Shown here in pieces: positions 1 through 8,651 of a DNA stretch of 64,000 bases (positions within the stretch are counted from its first letter, which is position 1; every line of letters begins with the position of its first letter). The translations under genes and the position numbers were made by a program. Source of the stretch: Candidatus Solirubrobacter pratensis (lineage in GTDB: Bacteria; Actinomycetota; Thermoleophilia; Solirubrobacterales; Solirubrobacteraceae); assembly GCF_000425945.1 (NCBI RefSeq), contig NZ_KE384481.1:511704-575703 (forward strand). The letters are read 5' to 3'. The notes under the pieces were generated by a model that searched no databases, was not told the DNA's origin, and was given only the letters and a program-made list of their open reading frames with translations.

Positions 1-342
1 CTGCTGCACCGGCGCCGAAGACGACGCGGACGACGGCTTCGACGCCGTGCCAGTCACCGTCTTGGCCGCCGTCTGCACCGGCGCCGACGACGACGCGGAC
101 GACGGCTTCGACGCCGTGTCAGTCACCGTCTTCGCCGTCTGCTGCGCTGGGGCGGAGGACGGCTTCGACGCCGTGTCGGTCACCGTCTTGGCGACCGTCT
201 GAGCCGACGTGGTGGACGTGGCCGGGGGCTGTGTCTGCAGGACGCCGGCGGAGGCCTTCGCCGGAAGGGCGAGGAGCGCGACGGCGAGCAGCGTGGTGGT
301 CGCACGCCGTCGTACCCGGCTCTTCCCACTCCCCACTGGCAC
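1..342 (-). CDS. Secreted low-complexity repeat protein (N-terminal part, runs off window)
   Basis: The minus strand reads open from a GTG at 342 (alternative GTG at 336) to the window edge, about 114 residues. The N-terminus has an Arg-rich start (RVRRRATTT), a hydrophobic core (LLAVALLALPAKASA) and a likely signal-peptidase site, so the product is probably exported. The mature part is Thr/Ser/Ala/Pro-rich and repeats the block KTVTDTASKPSSA three times, spaced 57 and then 69 bp apart. The C-terminal part lies outside the window, so no function can be given. No convincing ribosome binding site separates the two GTGs. A different-frame ORF starting at 391 lacks these properties and stops at 119. 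Confidence 0.6.
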   Translation of the reverse strand, partial: MPVGSGKSRVRRRATTTLLAVALLALPAKASAGVLQTQPPATSTTSAQTVAKTVTDTASKPSSAPAQQTAKTVTDTASKPSSASSSAPVQTAAKTVTGTASKPSSASSSAPVQQ

Positions 343-394
343 CGTAGTCTGATGAGCGATTGCCCTGGACCTGGTGCATCAACTCCTGCATCGA

Positions 395-930
395 CTCCCG
401 CCCTGTCAGCCTCCGGACATGGCGGGCGCGCCGATGTGGCGTGCCCGATCTACGGCGCTCCGTCCGCAGCAGGCAGACGAAGCCGGTGCCCGGACTCCGA
501 GATGTCGAGGAAGCGGGTTCCTTGCCCGTACCACGCGTAGGTCACGAGAGCCTCGTCGACGTCGAAGTAATGCGCCGAGCAGAATGCGAGTCCTTCCCTC
601 CACGTTCGCTTTTTCTCAAACGGATTCCATGCGTCCGCCGCCGGCCGAAGTCCTCCGGTCCCCAAGAGGTAGTCGTCGCGCTTGTATCGCGACGGCGCTT
701 TCGCCCGGACCGGCCGGACACCCAGGCCACTCCGGCGGGGTCCACCTGAACGTCGTGCGAGTAGGCCGTGACGCCGTCGACATCGCCCGCTCGTGCTTGG
801 AGCCGCGGTCGTACTCGAGGAAGCCGATTCGCGGTCGCACCCTTGGCCTCGGGCAGCTTCGCCGGCAGCTCGTCGTTTTGATCGCTCCCCGCGGCTGCGA
901 TACCGACGCAGCCGCCGGCGCCGCGCACGT
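395..930 (-). pseudogene. Decayed LVIVD-repeat-like surface protein gene
   Basis: No single frame is open, but protein-like segments follow one another in different minus-strand frames. One frame gives DVDGVTAYSHDVQVDPAGVA around 700-790. Another gives YKRDDYLLGTGG, AFCSAHYFDVDEALVTYAWY and GQGTRFLDISE around 480-700. These resemble the beta-propeller LVIVD repeat proteins of actinobacteria, where HDV..D..GVAWVSG and TYAWYGQGTRFLDIS recur. The frame changes and missing ends indicate at least two indels and a truncated remnant. Family assignment is from remembered motif similarity, so it is tentative. The decay borders the partial secreted protein at 1-342 and ends just before the promoter region of the fusion gene at 1009. 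Confidence 0.45.
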
Positions 931-1008
931 GGCGCGCACATCACCCGAGGGCTGGTGCCACCCTTCTCCCCACGGTCCCTCCTATGGTTGGCGTGAGACG
1001 AGTCGCGT

Positions 1009-3498
1009 ATGAGAAGAGATGAAGCGGAGCGAGTGGCGCGCGAGGCGTTCGGCGTGACGGCGACGGCGTCCCCGCTGCCCGGCGAGCTCGACCGCAACTT
1101 CAGGCTCAGGCGCGACGACGGCACCAGCCTGGTGCTCAAGCTCCACGCCCCCGCGGCGGATCGGTCCGCGCTCGCGCTCCAAGACGCCGTGCTGGAGCAC
1201 CTGGCCGCCCGCACTCCGGCGCCGCGCCTGCTCGGCTCGACCGTCGTCTCTGTCGCCGGGGAGGAACGCGTCGCGCGACTGCTGAGCTGGCTCGAGGGGC
1301 GCCCGTGGGCGGAGGTCGAGCCCGCGCCGGAGCGGCTGGAGCAGCTCGGCGCCGTCGTCGCCCGGACCGACCGCGCGCTGATCGGCTTCGAGCACCCCGC
1401 GATGCGGCGGCCGCTGCGCTGGAACCTGCTCGAGGTGCCGGCCGAGCTGGCGAAGCTGCTCGACGGCCGCCCCCGCGAGCTCGTCGACGAGGTGCTCGCC
1501 CGCGTCCCGCGCCTGGACGACCTCCCGCATCAGGTGATCCACAACGACGCCAACGAGCTCAACGTGCTCGTCGGTCCCGACGGCGCCGTGAGCGGGCTGA
1601 TCGACTTCGGCGACACGGTCTGGAGCGCGCGCGTGTGCGGGCTCGCGGTCGCCGGCGCCTACGCGATGCAGGGCCACGCCGATCCCGTCCGCGCCGTCGT
1701 CCCGCTCGTGCGCGGCTATCACGCCGTCGCGCCGCTGCGCGCGGACGAGCTCGCCGTGCTGTACGACCTGATGCGCACGCGGCTCGCGGTCAGCGTCTGC
1801 ATGGCGGCGTGGCAGCATTCGCGAGACCCGGACAACGACTACCTGCTCGTCTCGCAGGACGGCGTCGTCGAGCTGCTCGAGCGCCTGCGCGAGGAGGATC
1901 CGGACCTCGCCCACTTCCGCTTCCGCGACGCCTGCGGCTACGACGCCAACCCGCGCGCACGGGCGGTCCGCGAGCACCTGATGACCTTCCCGCCCCCGCG
2001 CACCGGCGCGCGCGTGGTCGGGCGCTACATGGAGGACGGCCGCGTCGGCGTCGAGCTGAGCGAGCCGGTCGCGCCGACCGGCGTCGCCCGGCATCGCACG
2101 CGGGGCGGCGTGCCGTTCTGGACGATCCACGACGGCAACGAGGTGCGGCTCGCGACGCACCCCGTCTTCGGCGTCGCCCGCGTGAGCGAGGACTTCGACC
2201 TGTGGCGCAGCATCTTCCCGGACCCGGGCCTGCTGCTCGGGATCGAGACCGCCGCTCGCGTCGAGCAGCCCGATCTCGTCGCCAAGCGCCGCATCCGGAT
2301 GAGCGCAGCGCTGAGCCTCGCCTACCGCGAGCCGCTGCACATCGCCGGCGGCGAAGGCGCGCACCTGATCGACGCCGAGGGGAACGCGTGGCTGGACCTT
2401 GTCAACAACGTCGCCCACGTAGGGCATGGCCATCCCCGCGTTGTCGCCGCCGGGCAGGCGCAGATGGCGCGGCTGAACACCAACACGCGCTACCTGCACG
2501 AATCGGTCGTCGAGTACGCGCGGCGGCTCGCCGCGACCCTGCCCGACCCGCTGAACGTCTGCTTCTTCGTGAACTCCGGCTCAGAAGCGAACGACCTGGC
2601 GCTGCGGCTCGCGCGCACCCACACCGGCCGCGAGGACGTGCTCGTGCTCGACCACGCCTACCACGGCAACCTCAGCTCGCTGATCGCGCTCAGCCCGTAC
2701 AAGTTCAACCGCGCGGGTGGGCGCGGGAGGCCGGCCGGCACGCACGTCGCGCCGCTCCCGGACCCGTATCGCGGCGCGCTCGGCGCGACCGCCGCGCCCT
2801 ACGCCGACGCCGTCCGCGAGCTGTGCGAGCGAACGCCGCCGGCCGCGTTCTTCGCGGAGTCGCTGCAGAGCTGCGGCGGCCAGATCGTCTACCCGTCCGG
2901 CTACCTCGAAGCCGCGTTTGCACACGTGCGCGCGGCTGGCGGCGTGTGCGTCGCCGACGAGGTGCAGATCGGATTCGGGCGCGTCGGCGACGCGTTCTGG
3001 GGCTTCGGCGACGCCGTGCCCGACATCGTCACGATGGGCAAGCCGATCGGGAACGGCCATTCGCTCGCCGCCGTGGTCACGACGCCGGAGATCGCCGCGT
3101 CCTTCGTGACCGGGATGGAGTACTTCAACACGTTCGGCGGCAATCCGGTATCCGCCGAGATCGGGCTGGCGGTGCTCGACGCGATCGAGACCGAGCGGCT
3201 GCAGGCCGCGGCGCGCGAGCGCGGCGCCCAGCTGCTCGAGGGCCTGCGCGCGATCGAGCACCCGCTGATCGGCGACGTGCGCGGCCGCGGGCTGTTCATC
3301 GGCGTCGAGCTGAGCCTCGCCGGCAAGGCCCCGGCGACTCGCGAGGCGGCGGCCGTCAAGGAGGCCCTGAAACGCCGCGGGATCCTGATCTCGACCGACG
3401 GCCCGGACGACAACGTGCTCAAGATCAAGCCGCCGCTGGTGATCTCCGAGGCCGACTGCGACCGGTTCCTCAGGGCGCTGCGCGAAGTGCTGCCCTGA
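1009..3498 (+). CDS. Fusion: APH-family kinase + class III PLP aminotransferase/phospholyase (hydroxylysine/ethanolamine type)
   Basis: An 829-residue cytosolic fusion. Residues 1-300 form an aminoglycoside-phosphotransferase-type kinase with the catalytic loop HNDANELN (about 178-185) and the metal-binding IDFGDT (about D199). Residues about 310-410 are a linker with no domain I recognise. Residues about 420-829 are a complete class III aminotransferase fold, with NSGSEAND for phosphate/PLP contact, ADEVQIGFGR for the PLP ring and MGKPIGNG with Schiff-base lysine near K678. In animals the separate homologues are hydroxylysine kinase and the phospholyases AGXT2L1/2, which phosphorylate an amino alcohol and then eliminate phosphate and ammonia. 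The likely role is therefore one-polypeptide conversion of hydroxylysine or ethanolamine-like compounds to an aldehyde. Substrate is inferred only. Confidence 0.82.
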   Translation: MRRDEAERVAREAFGVTATASPLPGELDRNFRLRRDDGTSLVLKLHAPAADRSALALQDAVLEHLAARTPAPRLLGSTVVSVAGEERVARLLSWLEGRPWAEVEPAPERLEQLGAVVARTDRALIGFEHPAMRRPLRWNLLEVPAELAKLLDGRPRELVDEVLARVPRLDDLPHQVIHNDANELNVLVGPDGAVSGLIDFGDTVWSARVCGLAVAGAYAMQGHADPVRAVVPLVRGYHAVAPLRADELAVLYDLMRTRLAVSVCMAAWQHSRDPDNDYLLVSQDGVVELLERLREEDPDLAHFRFRDACGYDANPRARAVREHLMTFPPPRTGARVVGRYMEDGRVGVELSEPVAPTGVARHRTRGGVPFWTIHDGNEVRLATHPVFGVARVSEDFDLWRSIFPDPGLLLGIETAARVEQPDLVAKRRIRMSAALSLAYREPLHIAGGEGAHLIDAEGNAWLDLVNNVAHVGHGHPRVVAAGQAQMARLNTNTRYLHESVVEYARRLAATLPDPLNVCFFVNSGSEANDLALRLARTHTGREDVLVLDHAYHGNLSSLIALSPYKFNRAGGRGRPAGTHVAPLPDPYRGALGATAAPYADAVRELCERTPPAAFFAESLQSCGGQIVYPSGYLEAAFAHVRAAGGVCVADEVQIGFGRVGDAFWGFGDAVPDIVTMGKPIGNGHSLAAVVTTPEIAASFVTGMEYFNTFGGNPVSAEIGLAVLDAIETERLQAAARERGAQLLEGLRAIEHPLIGDVRGRGLFIGVELSLAGKAPATREAAAVKEALKRRGILISTDGPDDNVLKIKPPLVISEADCDRFLRALREVLP

Positions 3499-4582
3499 CG
3501 TCCAGCGCGACCGGCTGCTCGAGCTGGCCGAAGTCGCACGACTCGGCGTCGCGGTCCGGGCGCCAGCGGACGAACGTCGCGGGATGGCGAAGGAAGCCGC
3601 CGTCCATGTGGTCGTAGCGGACCTCCATGACGCGCTCGGGCGAGAGCGCGACGAACTTGCGCTCGCGCGCCGGGTTCCAGCGGTTGCCGTCGCGCTCGGC
3701 GTGCATCGCCTCGCCCCACGGATGCTGCGCGCGCTCGATCCGCAGCGGCGCCAGCTCGGTCAGCAGGTCCCGCCGGCGAGCGAGCGCGAACGACGCGGTC
3801 GCGCCGATCGGGACCAGCCCGCCGAACGCGCCCGCCCACGAGCGCCCGCCGCCGTCGTCGTAGAGGCCGAGCAGGAGCGAGCCGATCGCGTCGTCGGCCG
3901 TCTTGTGCAGCCGGTAGCCGGCGACCACGCAGTCGAGCGTGCGCTGGTGCTTGATCTTGAGCATTGCGCGCTTGCCGGGCAGGTAGGGGAGGTCGCCGTC
4001 CTTGGCGATCACGCCGTCGAGCCCGGCGCCCTCGAAGCGCTCGAACCACTCGCGCGCGACGCCCTCGTCGCGCGTGACCGGCGTCAGGTGCAGCGGCGGC
4101 GACCACGCCATCGCCTCCAGCGCCGCCCGGCGCTCGCGGAACGGGCGCGGCAGATCGGGGAGGTCGAACGCGATGAAGGTCGCGGGCGTCTCGGCCGCGA
4201 GCCGGTCGACGCGCGACGCCGCCGGATGCACGCGCTGCTGGAGCGCGAAGAAGTCGAGCCGGCCCGAGGCCGCGATCACGACGATCTCGCCGTCAACGAC
4301 GCAGCGCTCCGGCAGCGTGGCGAACGCCGCGACCAGGTCGGGGAAGTAGCGCGCCATCGGCTTGCCGTTGCGGCTGAGGATCTCGATCTCCCCGCCGTCG
4401 CGCACGACGATCGCCCGGAACCCGTCCCACTTCGGCTCGTAGTAGAGCCCCGGCGGGATCTCCGCGACGAGCTTGGCCAGCATGGGCTTTACCTGCCGGG
4501 TCATGGACGCGCCTGCCATCACAGCAGACGATGCCGCCGTGACCGACCGGCTGCCGGCCGCGGACCCCGAAGCGGCGCTCAC
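3470..4582 (-). CDS. ATP-dependent DNA ligase (LigC/LigD ligase-domain type)
   Basis: Seals DNA nicks through an enzyme-AMP intermediate. The adenylation motif YEPKWDGFRA supplies the nucleotidyl lysine; motif III (FIAFDLPDL), motif IV (DGVIAKDGD) and motif V (MLKIKHQRTLDC) follow, then an OB-fold domain ending near 3470. The longest reading starts at GTG 4582, which overlaps the TGA of the upstream regulator (GTGA, translational coupling). Homology begins at ATG 4504 (MTRQVKPMLAKL), giving 344 residues; the extra 26 residues are Ala/Ser-rich. No Ku or polymerase domain is nearby, so this is a stand-alone repair ligase in addition to the usual NAD-dependent LigA. It converges with the fusion gene and overlaps it by 29 bp. 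Confidence 0.9.
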   Translation of the reverse strand: MSAASGSAAGSRSVTAASSAVMAGASMTRQVKPMLAKLVAEIPPGLYYEPKWDGFRAIVVRDGGEIEILSRNGKPMARYFPDLVAAFATLPERCVVDGEIVVIAASGRLDFFALQQRVHPAASRVDRLAAETPATFIAFDLPDLPRPFRERRAALEAMAWSPPLHLTPVTRDEGVAREWFERFEGAGLDGVIAKDGDLPYLPGKRAMLKIKHQRTLDCVVAGYRLHKTADDAIGSLLLGLYDDGGGRSWAGAFGGLVPIGATASFALARRRDLLTELAPLRIERAQHPWGEAMHAERDGNRWNPARERKFVALSPERVMEVRYDHMDGGFLRHPATFVRWRPDRDAESCDFGQLEQPVALDVRAALRAAP

Positions 4583-5373
4583 GCTCCTCGCAGGACCTCT
4601 GCCGTCGCCGCGTCGGCCGGGAAGAACGCTTCGATCGAAAGCTCCTGGACGGTGATGTCCAGCGGCGTCCCGAACGTCGAGACGATGCTCATGAAGCGCA
4701 GCTCGCCGTCACCGCGTCGCAGCCGCAGCGGCACGACGATCTCGCCCGGACCCGGCATCTCGACCACCGGCTCGGGCTGGTCGCACGGGTAGCCGCGCAG
4801 CTCCTCGAGCAGCGCCGTGAGCTGCGGGTCGTGCGTCGCCAGCACCTGGCGACGCAGGCGCGCGAGCAGGTGCGCGCGCCATTCGCCGAGGTTGGCGATC
4901 CGCGGCGCGACGCCGCCCGGGTGCAGGGCGAGCCGGAGTACGTTGACGGGCGGCTCGAGCTGCGCGGGATCGACGCCTTCGAGCAGCAGCCCGACGGCGG
5001 CGTTGGCGTCGAGCAGCTCCCAGTGGCGGTCGACCACGACCGCGGGATACGGCTCATGGCCGGCCAGCACCTGCCGCACCGCCGCCCGCACGGTCCGCAT
5101 CCGCTCGTCGTCCATCTCGCTCTCCGCGTAGGCCGGCGCGTAGCCGGCGGCGAGCAGCAGCTCGTTGCGTTCGCGCAGCGGCACGTCGAGGTGCTCGGCG
5201 AGCCGGACGATCATCTCCCGGCTGGGCTGTGCGCGCCCGGTCTCGACGAAGCTGAGGTGCCGCGTGGAGACCTCGGCCTCGAGCGACAGCTCGAGCTGGC
5301 TCAGGCGCCGCGCGTCGCGCCAGCTCCGCAGCAGCTTTCCGACGGTGGGCTGGTCGAACGTCGCGGCTTGCAT
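4579..5373 (-). CDS. XRE-family regulator with MmyB-like ligand-binding domain
   Basis: 264 residues. Residues about 10-70 are a helix-turn-helix of the Cro/C1 type (RLSQLELSLEAEVSTRHLSF ending in VETGRAQPS). Residues about 100-260 match the MmyB-like ligand-binding domain common in actinobacteria (YPAVVVDRHWELLDAN, LRLALHPGGVAPRI, SIVSTFGTPLDITVQELSIE), which is PAS-like and in a known structure binds a fatty acid. It is divergently transcribed from the MFS transporter with an 87-bp shared spacer and probably controls it. Its stop overlaps the GTG of the DNA ligase, so the two are likely co-transcribed even though their functions look unrelated. Confidence 0.88.
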   Translation of the reverse strand: MQAATFDQPTVGKLLRSWRDARRLSQLELSLEAEVSTRHLSFVETGRAQPSREMIVRLAEHLDVPLRERNELLLAAGYAPAYAESEMDDERMRTVRAAVRQVLAGHEPYPAVVVDRHWELLDANAAVGLLLEGVDPAQLEPPVNVLRLALHPGGVAPRIANLGEWRAHLLARLRRQVLATHDPQLTALLEELRGYPCDQPEPVVEMPGPGEIVVPLRLRRGDGELRFMSIVSTFGTPLDITVQELSIEAFFPADAATAEVLRGA

Positions 5374-5460
5374 GGAGATGAACCTAGTGCGGCCGCGGAA
5401 CGCGTCCCATTACCTGCGACGTCATCGACGCGCACCGCCGCCGGCGGCAGCGTTCCGCCC

Positions 5461-6861
5461 ATGAGCTCCCTCGCATTCGCACCTCCGAGACCAGCGGAGC
5501 GCCGCTGGGCCGCCCTGCCCGTCGTGCTCGCCGGGACCTTCATGGTCGTCCTGGACTTCTTCATCGTCAACGTCGCCATGCCCGCGATGCAGGCCGACCT
5601 GCATGCGAGCACGGGCGCGATCGAATGGGTCGTCGCGGGCTACGGCCTCACGTTCGCCACGCTGCTGATCACCGCCGGCCGCCTCGGCGACCAGCTCGGC
5701 CGCCGGCGGATGTTCTCGCTGGGCCTCGCGCTCTTCACGGTCGCGTCCGCCGCCTGCGGACTGGCCGGATCGCCGGAGCTGCTGATCGCCGCGCGCGTGT
5801 TCCAGGGCGCCGCCGCCGCGCTGCTGTCGACCAACGTGCTGTCGATCATCGGCGTCACGTACACCGGGCCTGACCGCCTGCGCGCACTCTCGATCTACGG
5901 CAGCGTGCTCGGGCTCGCCGCCGTCGGCGGACAGCTGATCGGCGGGGTGCTCGTCGAGGTGGTCGGATGGCGCAGCATCTTCCTCATCAACGTGCCGGTC
6001 GGCGCCGCCGCGCTGCTCGCCACGCCGCGGCTCGTCCCCGAGTCGCGGGCGGATCGCGGCGCCAGCCTCGACCTCGCCGGGACCGCGCTGATCACCGTCG
6101 CGCTGGTCGCGATCGTGCTGCCGCTCGTCGAGGGCCGCCAGCACGGCTGGCCGCTGTGGACGTGGCTCTGCCTCGGCGCCGCCCCGCTCGCCCTGGCCGC
6201 GTTCGCGATCCACCAGCGCGCGCTGCACGCGCGCGGCGGGACGCCGCTGCTCGACCCCGCGCTGTTCCGCGACCGCGGCTTCAGCGCAGGACTGCTGACG
6301 CAGCTCGCCTTCTGGTCCGGGCAGGCGTCGTTCTTCCTCGTGCTCGCGCTCTACCTGCAACAGGGGCGCGGGCTCAGCGCGCTGGAAGCCGGGCTGGTGT
6401 TCACGATCATGGCCGCGGCCTACCTCGCCACGTCGTCGCGTGCCGCGGCGCTCACCGCCGCGCACGGTCGCCGGGTCCCCGCCGTCGGCGCGCTCCTGCT
6501 CGCGGGCGGCCACGCCGTGCTCGCGACGACGGTCGCCGAGATCGGCAGCGGCGGCTCGGTCGCGGCGCTCGTGCCCGGGCTGCTGCTGATCGGCGCCGGC
6601 ATGGGCCTCGTCATCACGCCGCTCGCGTCCACGGTCCTGGCGAGCGTGCAGCCGCACCAGGCGGGTGCGGCCTCGGGGGCGTTCTCCACCGTGCAGCAGG
6701 TCGGCAACGCGATCGGCGTCGCGGTCACCGGGATCATCTTCTTCGGTGCCGCCGGGCACGGCGTCGCACACGCGTTCGAGCTGAGCCTGATCGAGCTCGC
6801 GGCGATGTGCGCGGCGGTGGCGGCGCTGACCCGGATCCTGCCCGGCGGCTCCGAGGCGTGA
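5461..6861 (+). CDS. MFS drug exporter, DHA2 (EmrB/QacA-like) family
   Basis: 466 residues starting at ATG 5461 (MSSLAFAPP). The first membrane helix carries the DHA2 signature LDFFIVNVAMPAMQ, followed by the MFS loop motif GRLGDQLGRRRMF and motif C-like VFQGAAAALLSTNVLS. The hydrophobicity pattern is consistent with 14 transmembrane segments. Such proteins expel hydrophobic drugs or dyes in exchange for protons. Upstream reading in this frame (from 4831) is antisense to the XRE gene and was discarded. The divergent XRE/MmyB regulator is the likely local repressor. A 13-bp perfect hairpin follows the stop by 5 bp. Confidence 0.92.
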   Translation: MSSLAFAPPRPAERRWAALPVVLAGTFMVVLDFFIVNVAMPAMQADLHASTGAIEWVVAGYGLTFATLLITAGRLGDQLGRRRMFSLGLALFTVASAACGLAGSPELLIAARVFQGAAAALLSTNVLSIIGVTYTGPDRLRALSIYGSVLGLAAVGGQLIGGVLVEVVGWRSIFLINVPVGAAALLATPRLVPESRADRGASLDLAGTALITVALVAIVLPLVEGRQHGWPLWTWLCLGAAPLALAAFAIHQRALHARGGTPLLDPALFRDRGFSAGLLTQLAFWSGQASFFLVLALYLQQGRGLSALEAGLVFTIMAAAYLATSSRAAALTAAHGRRVPAVGALLLAGGHAVLATTVAEIGSGGSVAALVPGLLLIGAGMGLVITPLASTVLASVQPHQAGAASGAFSTVQQVGNAIGVAVTGIIFFGAAGHGVAHAFELSLIELAAMCAAVAALTRILPGGSEA

Positions 6862-6866
6862 GGTCC

Positions 6867-6900
6867 GGAGGCGCCGCCGCCCTCACGCGGCGGCGCCTCC
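6867..6900 (+). terminator. Hairpin after the MFS gene
   Basis: A perfect 13-bp inverted repeat, GGAGGCGCCGCCG at 6867-6879 and its complement at 6888-6900, encloses an 8-base loop. It starts 5 bp after the MFS stop. There is no clear T-run, as is usual in high-GC actinobacteria. Confidence 0.65.
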
Positions 6901-6901
6901 T

Positions 6902-8565
6902 CCCCCCGGCCACCTGCTCGAGTGCGGGCCGCGGGCGGATCCGGACGTCAGCGACGCCCTGCGTCGCGCCGCCGCGGCCGCCGGGACGCCGCGCGCGGCA
7001 GCGGCCTACCTCGAACGGGCGCTCGAGGAGCGCGCGCCCGGCGACGACCGCGGGCGGATGCTGACGCTGCTCGCGGCGGCCGCGTTCGACGCGGGCCTGC
7101 CCGGCGCGCGCCGCCGCCTGCATGAGGCGCTGGACGAGGTGCGCGACCCCGCCGGGCGCGTGGACGTGCTCACGCGCCTCGCCGGGCTGGACCGCGCCGG
7201 CGATCCCGGCCTCCTCGAGCTGCTCGAGCGCGAGCTCGCGACGGCGGCCGATCCCGCCGCGCGCTTCGCACTCGAGGCGGCGGCGCTCGATGCCCTGCTC
7301 GCGCTCCCCGGCCGCCAGGCGGAGCGGGCGCGCCGCGCGGCGGCGGTGGAGACCTGTCCCGGACCGCGGACCCGCTGCTCGCGCGCGTGACACTCGCGCA
7401 CCGCGTGTGGGCCGGGATCGAAGGCGGCACCGAGGACGCGCGAGCGCTCGGCGCGGCCGCGGGCACGGCGCTCGAGGGCGGACTGCTGCTGGACCACGTC
7501 CGCGAGCGCTCGGCGTTCACGCTGTGCGCCCGCGCCCTGACGCTGACCGGAGACGCCGCGGGCGCCGCGCGCGCGATCGGCGCCCTTCGCGAGGAGGCGA
7601 CGGCACGCGGCTCGCTGCGCTTGCGCGCGGCGGCGTCGTCGCTCGCCGCCGAGCTCGCGCTTCGCACCGGCAGCATGATCGAGGCGGAGCATCAGGCGCG
7701 GCTCGCGCTCGGCGCCGTCCCCGGAGAGGGGCTCGACGCCGTCACGGGCGGTGCCGTCGAGGTGCTGCTGTGCGCCCTGGCCGAGCGCGGCGCGTTCGCC
7801 GAGGCCGGCGGCCTGCTGCGCGAGCACGGGCTCGACGACGCGCTCGACGACTCGATCTGGAAGGCCGGCGTGCGCCACGCCCGCGCGCGGCTGCGGCTCG
7901 CCGAGGGCGACTTCGAGCGCGCGTACGCCGACGCCGCCGGCGCCGGCCGGCTGCGCGAGGCGCAGAGGAGCCCGAACCCGGCGCTGACGCCGTGGCGCTC
8001 GACGGCGGCGCTCGCGCTCGCGCACCTCGGGCGCCGCGCTGAGGCCGCCCGGCTCGCGAGCGCGGAACTTGCGCCGGCCGAGCGCTTCGGGGCGTCGCAG
8101 CCGATCGCCGCCGCCCTGCACGCGCGCGCGGTCGCCGAGGCCGATCGCGAGGCGCGCGCGGCGCTGTGCAAGCGCGGGCTGGCGCTCGCCGCGGGCCTGG
8201 AGTCCGTGCGGCTGCGGCTCGAGCTGGGCAGCACGCTCGCGTCGCTCGGGCGGCGTCTCGAGGCCCGAGAGGCGCTGCGCCCGGCGCTCGCCGACGCCGA
8301 CGCCGCGGGCGCGGCGCTGCTCGCCCGGCGGGCGCGGCGGGAGCTCGCCGCGACCGGGCTGCGCCCGCGTCAGGCTGCGCTCGACGGCGCGGCGGCGCTG
8401 ACGCCGCGCCAGCGCCAGATCTGCGAGCTCGCGGCGGCCGGCAAGGGCAACCGCGCGATCGCGCAGGAGCTGTTCCTGAGCGTCAAGACCGTCGAGACGC
8501 ATCTCGCCGCGGGCTTCCGCAAGCTCGGTGTCAGCGCGCGCTCCCAGCTGGCCGGCCACATTTGA
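6902..8565 (+). pseudogene. Truncated, frameshifted LuxR-family (LAL-type) regulator
   Basis: The C-terminal two thirds of a large ATP-binding LuxR regulator. The frame open from about 6902 gives HLLECGPRADPDVSDALRRA, AAYLERALEERAPGDD and further TPR-like helices, then stops at 7390. The second frame, open from about 7342 and with GTG at 7387, continues the helical repeats and ends in a typical LuxR DNA-binding domain (LTPRQRQICELAAAGKGN, SVKTVETHLAAGFRKLGV). The N-terminal AAA/NACHT ATPase present in this family is absent: the coding sequence begins in mid-domain just after the MFS hairpin. A frame change near 7340 splits the rest. The GTGA overlap at 7387-7390 could let the second ORF be translated as a 392-residue TPR-LuxR protein, so residual function is possible. 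Confidence 0.7.
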
Positions 8566-8651
8566 GGCGCGTCATGACCGTTCGGAGTGCCAGCCGGAGC
8601 CGTCCGACCGGTCAGCCGAACGCGCCCGGCGGCCGTCGCAGGCTGGAGGAG

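Noticed and set aside
982..2499. 505-residue ORF antisense to the kinase-phospholyase gene
   Set aside because: Arg/Asp/Val-rich composition with no domain; typical opposite-strand shadow of a high-GC gene whose real protein is clearly recognisable.
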